Of a stretch of 64,000 nt of DNA, positions 20,840 to 31,631 are shown piece by piece (the first letter of the stretch is position 1; each line of letters begins with the position of its first letter). The translations under genes were made by a program, and so were the position numbers. A model generated the notes under the pieces. That model was not told where the DNA came from. It ran no database searches and was given only the letters and a program-made list of their open reading frames with translations. The DNA is from Bufo bufo (taxonomy: Eukaryota > Chordata > Amphibia > Anura > Bufonidae): contig NC_053390.1 in the NCBI RefSeq assembly GCF_905171765.1, positions 575,510,471 to 575,574,470 on the forward strand, in the 5' to 3' direction.

Positions 20840-23300
20840 CGATCATGCCCTGGGGGTGGCACGTAGCACATTGTGCCAACTCGTTCGTGCAGCGGCTGCC
20901 ATAGCAGTCAGGTCCTGTCGGGCAGCAGAGTTGAAGATAGATTGGAGGGGTACGAGAGTACTAGATGGAAGGCCACAGAGGAGAATGTTGCAGTAGTCTA
21001 GGCGGGAGATGATGAGGGCATGTACAAGCATTTTCGCAGATTCTAAGATAAGGAAAGCACGGATACGGGAGATGTTTTTGAGTTGGAGGCAGCAGGTGGT
21101 GGAAAGGGCTTGGATGTGAGGTCGGAAGGAGAGGGCAGAATCCAAGGTCACTCCAAGGCAGTGGACTTGGTTGACTGGAGATAGTGTGCAGCCATTGATC
21201 ATGATAGATAGGTCTGTTGGGGGGGTTGAGCAAGATGGGGAAAAGATGATGAATTCAGTTTCATCCATGTTAAGTTTTAGAAAGTGAAAGGAGAAGAAGG
21301 ATGATATAGAAGATATACATTGTGGGATTCTGGATAGTAAGGTGGTGATATATATATGCCTACCAGAATGTATGTCATTAGGCTTGACAAAGACTGGTGT
21401 ACAGTCGAAACGTTGCCAATTGTGTCTGGAGGTACGAATAAAGGATCGTTTTGATATTGCGGAATGCTGCCGAAGCCATCTTCTTTTCTATATGTGTTTT
21501 TCATGGCCTGATGGATCAAGGGCCTACGGCTAGGCTGTTGCATTGACATAGACGCATTATCTGGATACCGCATAGTGCTGCCTCTACACTACTTCTTGCA
21601 TCAGTAAGGTGGTGATGTCTGGACCAGAGAGGTAGATTTGTGTGTTGTCAGCATAAGCGTGCTACTGAAAGCCATGGGACTCTATGAGATGTCCCAGGCC
21701 AAAAGTGTAGATAGAGAAGAGCAAGGGTCCTAGGACAGAGCCTTGCAGGAGACCAACAGAGAGGGAATGAGACGAGGAGGAGGTGCAAGAGTGGGAGACG
21801 CTAAACGTCCGGTCTGTGAGGTATGATGTGATCCAGGAGAGGGCCAGGTCAGTGATGCCAAGATATGAGCGAGTTTGCAGCAGAAGGGAGTGGTCAATAG
21901 CGTTGAAGGCAGAGGACAGGTCAAGGAGAAGGAGGACAGAGTAATGTTTTTTGGTTAAGGCTGTTAGTAGGTCATTGGTGACTTTGATAAGGGCAGTCTC
22001 AGTCGAGTGGTGTGATGGGAAGCCAGATTGTAGCCGGTCAAAGAGGGAGCAGGAGGAGAGGTGAGAGGACAGTTCCGAATGGACATGTTGTTCAAGTAGC
22101 TTTGAGGCATACGGAAGAAGTGATATGGGGTGATAACTGGACAAAGAAGATGGGTCAAGTGAAGGCTTTTTGAGGATGGGTGTAATGGTAGCATGTTTAA
22201 AAGCAGAGGGGAAGACACCAGAAGTTAGTGATAGGTTGAAGAGATGAGTTAGGGCTGGGATAATCACTGTGGTGAGGTTAGGGATGAGGTGGGATGGGAT
22301 TGGGTCAAGTGCACCGGTTGTGAGATATGATCTGGAGAGTAGAGTGGAGAGTTTTATTTCTGTAATGGTGGAGAAGCGGGTTTTGGGAGAAGAGGACCGA
22401 GCAGCTGTGTAGAGGGTCTGTGGGGACTGTGTACTGAAGCTTTCTCTGATGTTGACTATCTTTTGTTTGAAGTATTTGGCAAAGTCCTCAGCTGAGATGA
22501 GAAGAGAGGGTGGGGGCGCTGGGGGACGGAGTAGTGTGTTAAAAAGTTGTTTAGGGCTGTGGGCCAGGGAAGATATGAGAGATGAGAAGTAGGTCTGTTT
22601 TGCATCAGCGAGTGAGGATTTGAATATAAGGAGGGATTGCTTGTATGCGGTGAATTGATCTTTAGAATGGGATTTCTTCCATCGTCTCTCAGCAGCCCTG
22701 GAAGCTTGTCTGAGTTTTTTGGTCAAGTTGGTGTGCCAGAGTTGTCTGTTAATTTTTGGGTTTTGTTGTGTGTGAGGGGGGCAACAGTGTCCAGAGCTGT
22801 ACTTATTGTGGTGTTATATAGGGTGGTGGCAGCATCTGGGTCTTGGAGGGAACAGATGGTAGAGAGTGGGAGAAGAGAGTCAGAAAGAAAGCGAAAGTCG
22901 AGATGTTTAAGGTTCCTGAGGGGGTGTGCTAGTGTGTGGACCGGGGGAGCAGCAGAAGAGACCAATGAAGAGAAGGTGAGTAGGTTGTGGTCGGATAGGG
23001 GGAGATGCAAATTAGAAAGGTTAGATAGGGAGCAGAAGCGGGTAAAAATAAGATCCAGAGTATGATCATCTCTGTGGGTGGGAGCTGAAGACCACTGTCA
23101 GAGGCCGAAGGAGGAAGAGAGTGATAGGAGTTTAGAGGCGGCCGAGTGGCAGGTGTCAATAGGGATGTTGAAGTCACCAATGATGATAGTGGGGATGTCG
23201 GTAGAAAGAAAATGTAGTAGCCAGGTGTTAAAGTGATCAAGAAAGATGGTGGTTGGGCCTGGGGGGGCGGTAAATGACAGCTACTTGAAGGTTGGAGGGA
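20840..23300 (-). pseudogene. CR1/L2-group LINE, endonuclease and reverse transcriptase
   Basis: On the minus strand the order is apurinic endonuclease, RT, then 3' part. Endonuclease motifs GDFNIPI (about 23180) and LPLSDHNLLTFSS (about 22990) are visible in different frames. A 354-codon open segment (22726-21662) covers the N-terminal RT half with ILKKPSLDPSSLSSYHPISL, LLDLSSAFNAIDHSLLL and GSVLGPLLFSIYT. It stops at a TAG just before AYADNTQIYL, where the expected catalytic YADD reads YADN. A further segment (21268-20843) carries HCLGVTLDSALSF and SRLDYCNILLCGLP of the C-terminal domain. The copy is also split by a 253-bp insertion at 21350-21602 and is inactive. Confidence 0.9.
21350..21602 (+). 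mobile_element. PLE-type fragment inserted in the LINE
   Basis: It is flanked by the 14-bp duplication agtaaggtggtgat (21336-21349 and 21603-21616). It contains gcttgacaaagactggtgta followed by cagtcgaaacgttgcc, a signature I associate with PLE terminal repeats, then aataaagg. The hairpin gactg-gtgta-cagtc is perfect. A duplication of variable length fits PLE integration. Confidence 0.7.
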
Positions 23301-23412
23301 GAGTAGATGCGAATGTATTGTTATTGTCCATATTGCTTCCTCTTCTGGCTTGATTCATTTTTCCATTACATTATACACTGCTAGTTACCATGGTTACTAC
23401 TACCCTACAACC
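23301..23412. other. Short spacer after the LINE
   Basis: No feature is visible. The LINE 5' boundary may lie a little inside this interval. Confidence 0.4.
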
Positions 23413-23526
23413 CATCAGCGATGGCCGTGCTTGCACACTATAGCAAAAAGCTCTGGCCTCTCTGGTGGGATTGCACATAGGCTAGTGCTTTTTCCTATAG
23501 TGTGCAAGCACGACCACCGCTGCTGG
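23413..23526. repeat. Inverted repeat with cgtgcttgcacactata arms
   Basis: The arms ggccgtgcttgcacactata and tatagtgtgcaagcacgacc enclose a short asymmetric loop with cctctctggtgggattgcac. It resembles a small fold-back element with no coding content. Confidence 0.7.
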
Positions 23527-23889
23527 AAGTCCAAATGGAGTCCAAAGGATCCATCTATGGACTCTGTTTTACCTGATTTCAGTTCATTGGTCTTTTTGTT
23601 TACTGGACAGAATAATGTGGTAGGCTATGCTATTCTGTTTGGAAAAAAAGATGGACAAGAACAGAAAGCAGGTAAAAACATATGAATCCTTTGGACTCCA
23701 TTTGCCTTATCGAAGTGAATACATTTTTTCGTTTATTCAAACATACAAGCTGAGGGCTAAAACCCAGCCTAAACTGTCGACTTATATAAGCCTAATAAAT
23801 AACTATGGGGGACAAAAATTGTGATAACAATATTTTTTATTTTATCCCCTATATATTTCTCTTATTAATATTTATTTTTACTTTCTTGG

Positions 23890-24935
23890 TATTAGGGTCA
23901 GTGGTATGGATGTGTAGTATGCCAAACCTGGGGGTACTACAAATTGTGTTTTGTTACGCATTGCATTTAATTGTTTGTTCTTGGCCGTTACAACCAGCAA
24001 GGAAGGGATGGCAAAGGTTGACAGAAACAGTGTTAGGCCTCCTGCAAACGAACGTGTGCACCCCATGGCCGTGCCGCGGCCCGCAATGCACGAACAGCCG
24101 CAGTGGATCGCGGACCCATTCACTTTAATGGGGTAGCGATCCGCTCGTTCCGCAAAAAGATAGGACATGTTCTATCTTTTTGCGGAACGGAAGTACGGGA
24201 CGAAACCCCACGAAAGCACTCTGTAGTGCTTCCGTAGGGTTCCGTTCCGTGCTTCTGTTCCGCACCATTGCACATTTCTGGATTTGTGGACCCATTCAAG
24301 TCAATGGGTCTGCATCCGTGATGTAAAACGCAAACAAAACGGTGCCCATGTATTGTGGATCCGCATATGCGGTCCGCAATATGGCAATGGGACACATATG
24401 GTCATGTGCAATAGGCATTAACCACCCTGTTCCTGTACTCTTAGTAGGAGTGGGTTGGTCCTGCTTCCTGCCAAGAGGAGGGGATCTCTGTGTAGCTACA
24501 GTGTGGAGAGGACAAAGACTGCAGTGCTTCTACTCTTGGTAAAGATTTCTCCAGACAGAACCATTCCAAATTTGTTCTCAAATAAAGTCTTGAGAGGATA
24601 AAAGACAGCAGAGTGAACTGCTATTTTCAGCTTCAACAGATACTGCTGTAAGGTGAGGAAATACAGCTAAGACACCTATCATCAGATTACCACTAGGCCA
24701 GTATCACCTAAGTGCTGAATTGCTATCAACCAACCTGCCTCCATATCCTTGATGGTGCCAGAGAATAATTGCACTAAAGCCTGCTGCTACTGTATGTATT
24801 GCAAGTTCTAAGTTGCACTTAGTAAAAAGGACTTTGTTGCATTGAACTCTGGCCTCATTCTTCCGTGCTACAACTTTCACTGCAATTGACCCCTGGGAGC
24901 AACGGCCTGAGGTAGGACACCATGACACAACTACC
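23890..24935 (+). repeat. Dispersed LTR-like repeat, copy 2, split by a MITE
   Basis: The left part (23895-24032, with acctgggggtactacaaatt) matches 57445-57540. The right part (24418-24935) matches 58505-59005 along most of its length, for example ttgcacttagtaaaaag and the final caccatgacacaac-like end versus catggcacaac. The MITE at 24036-24417 separates the two parts. Confidence 0.65.
24036..24417. mobile_element. 382-bp MITE with TTA duplication
   Basis: The ends ggcctcctgcaaacgaacgt and, from the right, tgcctattgcacatgaccat are imperfect inverted repeats, flanked by TTA (24033-24035 and 24418-24420). Internal palindromes include ttccgcaaaaagatagga with its complement. It belongs to the same broad cacacgaccgt group as 17668 and 30574. 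Confidence 0.8.
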
Positions 24936-25056
24936 ACTACCACTCCCATACAGATATTGCTATTATCATTTTTCAAACATTACTTAGGGGTTGCTCCTAT
25001 CAATCTTATAATACAACCCTGAAAGGTTGTATAAGAGACATTTTGCATATAGGAGC
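24936..25056. other. Spacer, no feature
   Basis: This is short unassigned sequence leading to the 8-bp duplication at 25057. Confidence 0.4.
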
Positions 25057-25314
25057 ATTATAAGTAGAGATGAGCAGATCGAAGATGACAAAGTGGAATT
25101 TGTTAAGAATTTCAGGAAAAATTCAATTTGCAACGAATGCGAATTTCCTTGCGCTTCTTAGTAACGAATCATATTTTTCCTAAAATGGCTGCTGCACGTG
25201 TGAGGACATGGAGGACATGGAGAAAGGAAGTCTGGGAAGGCAGGATCACCCATACTGACATGCATGCAGCCAATCAGCAGCCAGCCCTGTGATGTCACAG
25301 CCATATAAATATGT

Positions 25315-26616
25315 CAGTAACAATTGAAGATTGGCACACTAGCACATACGGAGCGACACAGGATACGCTTGACAATTTATTACAGCTAAATATACTGGTT
25401 AAAATGAAATAGAATAAAATGCACATAAAAAATTTATATAAACAATATAAAATACAGTATTCCCAATATGCACAATGAATTCGATTGGTCACCTAGTACC
25501 ATCAACATAGAATCAACCGCTGTTTAATGTCCACAAATTATGCAGATACCCTAAGGTCCTCCTTTGGTATAAGTCCTACTTTGTTGTTATGCAAAAAAAA
25601 AATTGTGTAAAAAATAACGCATAAGTTGCGGATCCTACTTTAGTAGATGGCAAAATGTTCATATAGCTAAATAGTGCATGTAGCAATAATTTGAGCCGCA
25701 GTATGAATGCACAAAGTCCACAGGTATAACAGGATGGTAGTTGGGACTTTTCTAGTGGACGAGAGTATAGCTTGGCAGCAAACAGGTGCGTTCATCCACT
25801 TCTAAGTGCGGCCAACTCACTTTTCAAACACACTAGATCCGATATTTGGAAAGTGAAAATATTCAAAAAATTTGCATAAAAAGTCAATACTGAAGATATT
25901 CGCATGGTGCGCATAAAAGTCAATACCAGTAACCCACGTTCGTGGGCTTACCTTCCTTTGTTCCCAGCTGGTTTTTAGTTTCTTGTGTTAATTATTATGT
26001 CCAGCTACAGACCGGCATCCCGGCTTCTGTTTAGTCGGCGTCTCAAAGGTGAATCAGTTTGTCACGTGGGTTATACTCACGGTACTGATATTGCAGCGGG
26101 TTGAAGCGAATTTTGCGATGCGTCTTTTTTTGATATCCTCGAGGTAATTGTAGGTAACAGTGCACTGTTAAATCGCGGCTCAGGTTCTTGTGGGGTGAGA
26201 CATTTACCAGACGCGTTTCGGGAATAGCTTCCCCTTCTTCAGTGGCAACACCCCTTGCAAGTGGATTATGGGTTTTTATACCCTTCCATGGTCATATCTA
26301 AAAAAGGATATGGATTCCTTAAATGTGGATTTTTCGCATATGCGGTTTTTCTGTTGGTCTTATAAAGTTCTCTATTGCTATAACAACATACATTAGCTAG
26401 TATTCTTCTTAATCAATGAAGTTTTACTAATTTTTCATATATTTTTTGTACATGCGATTTTAATGCGGTTATTATGCGTTTTTTTTTCTTCCAGGATGCG
26501 TTTTTTTCTTTCATGGTGCGTTTTTTTCATATTTTTTGCATTTCTCAATGCTGAACTTACTGCCTATCTCACTTTTGCGAATATGTGTGAGGCTAGTGAG
26601 CTATTTCCACCAACCT
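25315..26616 (-). mobile_element. PLE-type insertion nested in the hAT element
   Basis: It is bounded by the 12-bp duplication atataaatatgt (25303-25314 and 26617-26628). Sequence on either side rejoins into a continuous hAT leader (gccatataaatatgtgagcc). The insertion has no recognisable ORF, but on the minus strand contains the ctgaagaagg...gaaacgcgtc signature of PLE terminal repeats. I infer a PLE-derived element from that signature and from the duplication length. Confidence 0.65.
26205..26247 (-). ncRNA. Hammerhead ribozyme candidate in the nested PLE
   Basis: On the minus strand, stem I pairs TGCCA (26247-26243) with TGGTA (26209-26205). Core CTGAAGA (26242-26236) fits CUGANGA. Stem II pairs GGGAA with TTCCC around GCTA. 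The second core strand GAAA is at 26219-26216. Stem III is a minimal self-complementary CGCG (26215-26212), followed by T and C17 (26211-26210) at the cleavage position. Two extra bases sit between the core and stem II. Minimal type I hammerheads with tiny stem III are known from PLE and act as dimers. Confidence 0.55.
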
Positions 26617-26976
26617 ATATAAATATGTGAGCCATCTTAGATTCTGACATTTACCAGTGTACTTAGTGCAGGGAGAGACATGTCAGCAGTTGCTAGGGAC
26701 AGTGATAGAAAAATAGTCATTGTGCAAAAAAAAAAGATTTACAAGTGCAGGGAAATATTATTCAAGGTGTAGGGAAAGGATAGGGAGGAATTAATCCACA
26801 GCATTTCTGTTGAACAGTGTTCAGTCGGGGAGGTTACAGCCTGGATAATAGGAACATTCCGATTACATTTTGCTGCACTGACTGGAGATCCAAATTATAC
26901 ATTATACAGCTCTGTAATTCCAGCAAACCGATCTTATTAGGGTGCAAGTGCTGTTTGATACAGGCAAAACATATTT

Positions 26977-27130
26977 GCCGCTCAGCGGTGCACTTATCTG
27001 TTTTAAAGCCCTTTTTTGCGTGTATTAGTGGAAAAAGGAAAAATATATTTGCCACTCAGCGGTGCACTTATCTGTTTTAAAGCCCTTTTTTGCGTGTATT
27101 AGTGGAAAAAGGAAAAATATATTTGCCGCT
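26977..27130. repeat. 74-bp tandem duplication
   Basis: The unit starting gccgctcagcggtgcactta at 26977 recurs at 27051 with two or three changes. A third partial start (gccgctcggtc) is at 27125. It lies in the hAT leader before the acidic part of the transposase. Confidence 0.9.
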
Positions 27131-27159
27131 CGGTCCTCTGACTCAGATAAGAATGTAGG

Positions 27160-27992
27160 ACTGTTACACAGGAGGAGAAAGATGAGGAGAAAGAGGGAGA
27201 TGAGGAAGACGAGGCAGAAGACTCAGACACATCGTGGCAGTATGCAGTGGAGATGGAGGCAGGGAGTCCCTCCGAGTCCTTTGCATAAATGGCCCGCTGC
27301 ATGCTCAATTGCTTGTGTAGTGACAGCCGAATGGTCACCATTCAGCAGAGGGATGACTTCTGGCTCTCCACTTTGTTGGACCCTCGCTACCGGTCCAAAA
27401 TGGGGGCATTTTTTACACCCGCTGAGAGGGAGGACAAACTGAACTACTATAGAGACATCCTATGTAGTCAGTTGGTCTCTGCACCATCGTCCATCCTCTC
27501 GCAGGTCTGACCGGGGGGGCCCTCTGCGCTCACGTTATACTGCCATGGCTGCTGGGGAGGGGTGGGGTGGCAGGAGCAGTACCGGCTCCATCAGCAGCAG
27601 CCTGAGTCTACAGTCGCTGATAAGCAGCTTTCTTCACCCACATAGTGAAGAAACTACTCACCAGCAGCTAGATGTAGAGCAGAACCTGAACCAGCAGGTG
27701 GCAGCATATTTGGAGTGCACCCTGCCAACCGACCTTGAAGATCCGCTGGACTACTGGACAGTCAAACTGGATTTGTGGCCGCAACTGGCCGAATTTGCCT
27801 GCAAAAACTGTCCTGCCTGGCCAGTAGTGTGGCATCAGAGCGGGTGTTTAGTGTGGCGGGGGGCCATAGTTACCCCAAGAAGAACTCGCCTGTCCACCCA
27901 AAATGTGGAGAGACTGACCTTTGTCAAGATGAATCAGGCGTGGATCAGCCAGGGTTTCCACCCACCAATTCCTGATTCCACACCAACACTTT
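27160..27992 (+). pseudogene. hAT transposase, C-terminal half, frameshifted
   Basis: An acidic Glu/Asp-rich stretch (27160-27235) leads to MVTIQQRDDFWLSTLLDPRY (from 27331) and then FFTPAEREDKLNYY. A second frame carries PLDYWTVKLDLWPQLAEFAC, part of the hAT C-terminal dimerisation domain. The hallmark ASSVASERVFSVAGG is in the neighbouring frame at about 27808-27855. The original frame resumes with RTRLSTQNVERLTFVKMNQ. The break falls next to a G run near 27860. The zinc finger and first catalytic region are missing. Confidence 0.88.
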
Positions 27993-28129
27993 GACAAAAT
28001 AGACTGGTTTTTCTGGCTACCTGCCTCAGCTACTATTCTGATGCTGCCACCTGTATGATGCCACACATCTGATGCCAAGTGCTCCTTCTTTCACCCACCA
28101 TCTTCAGCGGGTAATTGTATTGCCACCCA

Positions 28130-28845
28130 CCTCCACACTAAGTCACCTTGCCACTCTGTGGCCTACTGATGCTGCCGCCACCTCCAAAATATGTCACCTA
28201 ACCACTCTGTGGCCTCCTGATGCTGCCGCCACCACCACACTATGTCACCTTGCCACTCTGTGGCCTCCTCTTGCTGCTTCTAGCTCCACTCTATGTCACC
28301 TTACCACTCTGTGGTCTCCTCATGCTGCTCCTACCTCCACTCTGTCACCTTGCCACTCTGTGGCCTTCTTATGCTGCTGCCACCACCACACTATGTCACC
28401 TAACCACTTTGTGGCCTCCTGATGCTGCCGCCGCCACCACACTATGTCACCTTGGCACTCTGTGGCCTCCTCTTGCTGCTTCTAGCTCCACTCTATGTCC
28501 CCTTGCCACTCTGTGGCCTCCTGATGCCGCCGCCACCTCCACACTCTGTCACTGTGCCACTCTGTGGCCTCCTGATGCTGCCGCCACCTCCAGACTCTGT
28601 CATTAGGCCACTCTGTGGTCTCCTTATGCTGTTTTCACCTCACCACTATGTCACCTTGCCACTCTGTGGTCTTCTCATGCTGCCGCCACCTCCACACTCT
28701 GTCATTGTGCCACTCTGCAGCCTCCTGATGTTGCCGCCACCTACAGACTCTGTCATTAGGCCATTCTGTGGTCTCCTCATGCTGCTTTCATCTCACCACA
28801 ATGTCATAGGGCCACTCTGTGGACTTCTCATGCTGTTCTCACCCT
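28130..28845. repeat. 51-bp minisatellite in the hAT 3' region
   Basis: Units beginning ccactctgtgg occur at 28151, 28202, 28253 and onward at about 51-bp spacing, roughly 14 copies. Each carries tgatgctgccgccacc or a variant. The period is 17 codons, which keeps ORFs of 116-200 residues open. These are low-complexity (LPLCGLLMLPPPP-type) and unlikely to be coding. Confidence 0.92.
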
Positions 28846-29399
28846 CCCTACTTCATTGCTGGGCCACTATTTTTAGCCTTTTTGGTTTGGCTGACATCAT
28901 CATTTATTTGACCCTTCCTCTGATCTGTCAGACGGAAGGTAAAATGAGACACACAACGGATCCTGTTTGTATAGCAGCTGTTAAGCCTGTATGGTCCCAT
29001 CAGAATTGGCTTGTAATTTGGTAGTCAAAAGCAGGAGTGGGTAAAAAACACAGAGGACTTGCAAATATTCAGTTTACGTGTCATCTCTGTTTTGGATCCA
29101 CTCCTGTTTTTTTGGGCATTAGCAATACTGATGGATTACTGACCAAATGCTGACCGAGTGAAGGCGGATGCTCCAGAGACAGGATCCGTTTTTTTTGTGG
29201 GTTATTGTTCTGACAGATTAGAGGAAGGGCAAAATAATCAGTGATGTCAACACACACTTACTGCTGACATCCTCTCCACTCTGTCAGGGGGGATTCTACT
29301 TGTATAAGCGTTTAATAGAACAGGTTCTGTAGACATCTATGTGGAATCAGCAGATGACGGTGTAAACGGAGTGCGCTTCTTCTTGGCACTAACATTGAC

Positions 29400-29480
29400 T
29401 TGTAAGGCTGAGTTCATACTTTTGGCCCTGTAACTGCCCAAATAAGTGAAGTGTGCAGTGATTCTAAGTGCGACGCCTGT
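29400..29480. mobile_element. MITE fragment inside the hAT tail
   Basis: taaggctgagttcatactt resembles the left end of the MITE at 48999 (ggctgagttcacactt). Only one end is present. Confidence 0.4.
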
Positions 29481-29697
29481 CATCTGCATGTCATACGGAC
29501 TCACCGTATTATTTCACTACCATAGCAGACTCCATATGCATGTTACTGCAAGGCACAGTGTTCTACACCTCTATAAAGGCTCTGTGCAGCCAGGAAATAG
29601 CCCTTTTTTTACGTAATTCGCCGCAAATTTATTCCCCAAAAATTTGGCGAACCTGTGAATCACATTTTTTTTAAATTTGCTCGTCTCTAATTATAAG

Positions 29698-30570
29698 CAT
29701 TCTAATTTTTCCACTGAACAGATTTAAATTCTGTGCTCTGTACAATGTACCATAGTAAAAGTTCCTCTATGGTACCATACTATAATACTATCCGTAGTAG
29801 AAGACATCTTTATAAAATACATTTAAATTATTAACTACTGTTCTTTCTCTTGGGGCATTAGTCAAGGCTATTTCTTTAAGTTAAACATTAACTCCATAAA
29901 AGTGTTACATAAATGTAAATGAAGACCAACAACATTAAGTTGAAACGGTTCCAACAGAAGTTAATTTTTAACGTGTTTTGACAAACCTTGAAAAAGAAGC
30001 AAATCCAATAGAAGGCATTTTTCTTTTGAAGGATATCTGGTTGTCATGGCGCTTATCACGAAGTGTTAATTTGTATTTTAAAGCCTTTCTGTTCTATTCT
30101 ACTAAACAGTCATGTGCATCATTGCATATTGTAAAACTGTAACAATAATTTTGCCTGAAGGGCTTTACAGGTCAACTGTTATGTAGGGCAGAAAATACAC
30201 AGGGCAAGCATGTAAAATGTGCTCACCTGCATAATCCAAGCCTATAAAACACAGGACAATTGAGGTTCATATGTGCAAAAACAAGATTTTATGGAGTTTC
30301 GGTACATCTTCAAACCTAACACATTTGCCTAGAAATGCTACTTCAGCCTTGCTACACCACCCCTCCTCAATACGAATGATTTTCCTACTTTTTGGGGCTT
30401 TAAAAAAAAAATAAGATTAATCTGGCATGACACTAATAAACATACCTAACCAAATACCCAACTAATATCATACCTAACTCACTAAAACAGTTCAAGAGAG
30501 ACCGGATGTATTTCTGGAGGGTAATAATATTACAGGTTATGTAGTTTGGAGACAGGAAGGAATTTTTCCC
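29698..30570. other. Intergenic AT-rich sequence, no feature seen
   Basis: There are no long ORFs, terminal repeats or tandem arrays. This is one of the longer stretches without visible transposon signature. Confidence 0.5.
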
Positions 30571-30573
30571 TTA

Positions 30574-30855
30574 GGGCTCATGCACACAAACGTATGTATT
30601 TTGCGGTCCGCAAACAAAACGGATGACATCCGTGTTACATCAGTTTTTTTTACTGACCCATTATAAAAATGCCTGTCCTTGTTCTAATTCTAGTTTTTTG
30701 CAAAACGGACTTGCAGACATGCAGATATGGAATGCAGACGGAGTCATTTCTGTTTTTTTTTTTTGTGGCCCCATTGAAAGGAATGGTTCTGCATATGAGC
30801 CTAAAAATTTTTTTTATAAAACAGAGACAAAAAATACGTTTGTGTGCATGAGCCT
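30574..30855. mobile_element. 282-bp MITE with TTA duplication
   Basis: The ends gggctcatgcacacaaacgt and, from the right, aggctcatgcacacaaacgt are near-perfect inverted repeats, flanked by TTA (30571-30573 and 30856-30858). The interior contains gcggtccgcaaacaaaacgg. Confidence 0.85.
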
Positions 30856-30937
30856 TTAAAATGAGGAAAATTGGCTTCTACCTCACAAGGGTTTTTTGCC
30901 TTCCTCTAGATCAACTTTTCAACTAGGAGAACAGGCT

Positions 30938-31290
30938 GAACTTTCTCAATTCTGAGTGACCGTACAAGAATTCTCTGGGAATCAATATGTAACTGAATCA
31001 ACATCTGGTAATTATACCCAGCATGGGGTCAGAGGTCATTATACCCAGCATGGGGTCAAAGGTGTTGATTCCATTATCCTAATTGGAGTCAGTAGGTGAT
31101 AACGACTTCCCAGAAAAAGGTGTCAAGACAGCATTGTATGTGGCAGACAATAGATGTCTAACCCACCGCCTCTATTCAAGCTTGGCTTCTCCATTTTTAC
31201 GTAGATGCTGGGTATAATTACCAGATATTGATTCATTTACATATTTATTCCCAGAGAATTCTTGTACGGTCACTCAGAATTGAGAAAGCT
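30938..31290. repeat. Inverted repeat of about 85-bp arms
   Basis: The left arm (gaactttctcaattctgagt...tataccca) is repeated in inverse orientation at 31205-31290. Inside the left arm a short segment (attatacccagcatggggtc) is tandemly duplicated. The following ctcgttggaagaacgagtga with gaaacgtttt recalls a PLE-type terminal hairpin. Confidence 0.8.
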
Positions 31291-31299
31291 CGTTGGAAG

Positions 31300-31627
31300 A
31301 ACGAGTGAAACGTTTTCAAGAAATCTACAGTACGTCCAGTTGCCTTGATTTATTCTTTACAGATATATCCAAGACTAAAAACAAAACAAAAGAAGCAACA
31401 CACTTGGATGCAATACTGATGTCTTCATGGTATGACATGCATCCGCTTTTTCTAAATGTAATCAGAATGTCCATGTAAATGACTGTAGTGTTTATGAGCT
31501 AAAAGAGCCTCTATTTGGCTATATTTTTTATGCGAAGTAATCCAGACAATGTAGCTCATGGGCATGCTAGAAAATATAGCAATGCTCTATAAGCCTTTTG
31601 TAAAATAAAACATAGTTCTAAAGATGA
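31300..31627. other. Intergenic sequence, no feature seen
   Basis: Short chance ORFs only. Confidence 0.45.
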
Positions 31628-31631
31628 GTAC

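Larger units (their letters stand above)
25065..29689 (+). mobile_element. Full-length hAT transposon copy, 4.6 kb with insertions
   Basis: The ends are tagagatgagcagatcgaa and, from the right, tagagacgagcaaatttaaa. The 8-bp duplication attataag is perfect at 25057-25064 and 29690-29697. Inside are a decayed hAT transposase (27160-27992), a 74-bp tandem duplication, a 51-bp minisatellite, and a 1.3-kb PLE-type insertion (25315-26616). Removing that insertion leaves about 3.3 kb. The ends resemble those of the elements at 14582 and 17955. Confidence 0.93.

Noticed and set aside
21380..21425. Hammerhead in the PLE fragment within the LINE
   Set aside because: A perfect stem II and GAAAC are present, but the first core strand reads TTGACAAA, not CTGANGA, so the catalytic core is missing.
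20960..23065. Other-frame ORFs (for example 22637-23065 plus strand)
   Set aside because: They overlap the LINE on the opposite strand, whose protein motifs are clear.
31280..31325. Hammerhead after the inverted repeat at 31 kb
   Set aside because: A hairpin ctcgtt/aacgag and GAAAC are present, but no CTGANGA strand precedes it.
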